A program made the translations under genes and the position numbers. The notes beneath the pieces are model-generated. The model saw nothing but the letters and a program-made list of their open reading frames with translations. It had not been told where the DNA came from and did no database searches. From Blautia sp. (lineage in GTDB: Bacteria > Bacillota > Clostridia > Lachnospirales > Lachnospiraceae), in assembly GCA_017515325.1 (NCBI GenBank), contig JAFWGA010000038.1, positions 38,467 to 102,466 on the forward strand: a DNA stretch of 64,000 bases, in the 5' to 3' direction. This document shows, piece by piece, positions 63,837-64,000 of the stretch; position 1 is the stretch's first letter; each line of letters begins with the position of its first letter.

Positions 63837-64000
63837 CTGATTTCTCTATTCTGTTATTCGTATCTGATAGCAAGTACGACCATCTACCATCAAATTATAC
63901 AAAAGATTAAACAATAAACGGCATTGGCCTAATGTAGGGCGATGCCGTTTTTACATGCCATAACTCTGTTTTGATAGTCGCAATCATGATAAAATATACC
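63837..64000. other. Non-coding right end with a second hairpin
   Basis: No convincing gene is seen. AAACGGCAT / ATGCCGTTT (63916-63950) with extra inner pairing and five T after it looks like a plus-strand terminator or a remnant of a mobile-element end. The stretch 63667-63778 also shows no gene. Confidence 0.55.

Overview
The window looks like a chromosomal segment of a Gram-positive, low-to-mid GC Clostridia, most likely Lachnospiraceae. The evidence is the gene order hrcA-grpE-dnaK-dnaJ-prmA-rsmE with a CIRCE operator, the set ireB-ruvX-DUF1292-rnj-ylbF-mltG-trmR-trhP, and proteins of the DUF5711, DUF5716 and DUF5717 types that I associate with this family. No rRNA, tRNA or CRISPR array was seen. 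Promoters are often near-consensus sigma-A sites with exact 17-base spacers.

Layout. 1-4.7 kb: the 5' part of an ABC-F ATPase, an AIM24-type protein and a large GH2 beta-galactosidase. 4.7-11.3 kb: a compact, poorly understood operon (DUF5717, a DUF5716 Hsp70/actin-like protein, a TPR protein, an EEP-fold phosphodiesterase). 11.4-18.5 kb: tRNA wobble hydroxylation and methylation (trhP, trmR), a short MltG-like protein, YlbF, RNase J, DUF1292, RuvX, IreB and MtaB. 18.5-28.5 kb: a Crh-like HPr homologue that lacks the active-site histidine, then thiI with its cysteine desulfurase, rsmE, prmA and the HrcA-controlled chaperone operon. 28.6-32.6 kb: a FbpABC/AfuABC-type importer. 32.6-41.5 kb: uvrB, a sirtuin, DUF951, DUF5711, recR, ybaB, dnaX and a phosphofructokinase. 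41.8-49.2 kb: acetolactate synthase, a DMT permease, acylphosphatase and a heterodimeric ABC exporter with one degenerate ATP site. 49.3-59.4 kb: PAP2 phosphatase, nagB, a TAXI-TRAP transporter operon, a STAS-kinase fusion, glmM and a stand-alone GlmU-type acetyltransferase. 59.8-64 kb: an accessory end with a decayed PEP mutase gene, an ADP-ribosyltransferase-like toxin candidate with an Xre partner, an AAA/DUF234 ATPase unit, and short repeats.

The strongest observation is a pair of glmS-class self-cleaving ribozymes, neither attached to a glmS gene. One lies in the leader of nagB. The other lies in the leader of the acetyltransferase-glmM operon. Each is preceded by its own strong promoter. 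Together they suggest that NagB works in the biosynthetic direction here (fructose-6-P + NH3 to GlcN6P), and that GlcN6P feedback shuts down the whole route NagB, GlmM, N-acetyltransferase. The DUF5717/DUF5716/TPR/EEP operon is the second candidate for an undescribed system. All statements rest on reading the sequence. No searches were run.
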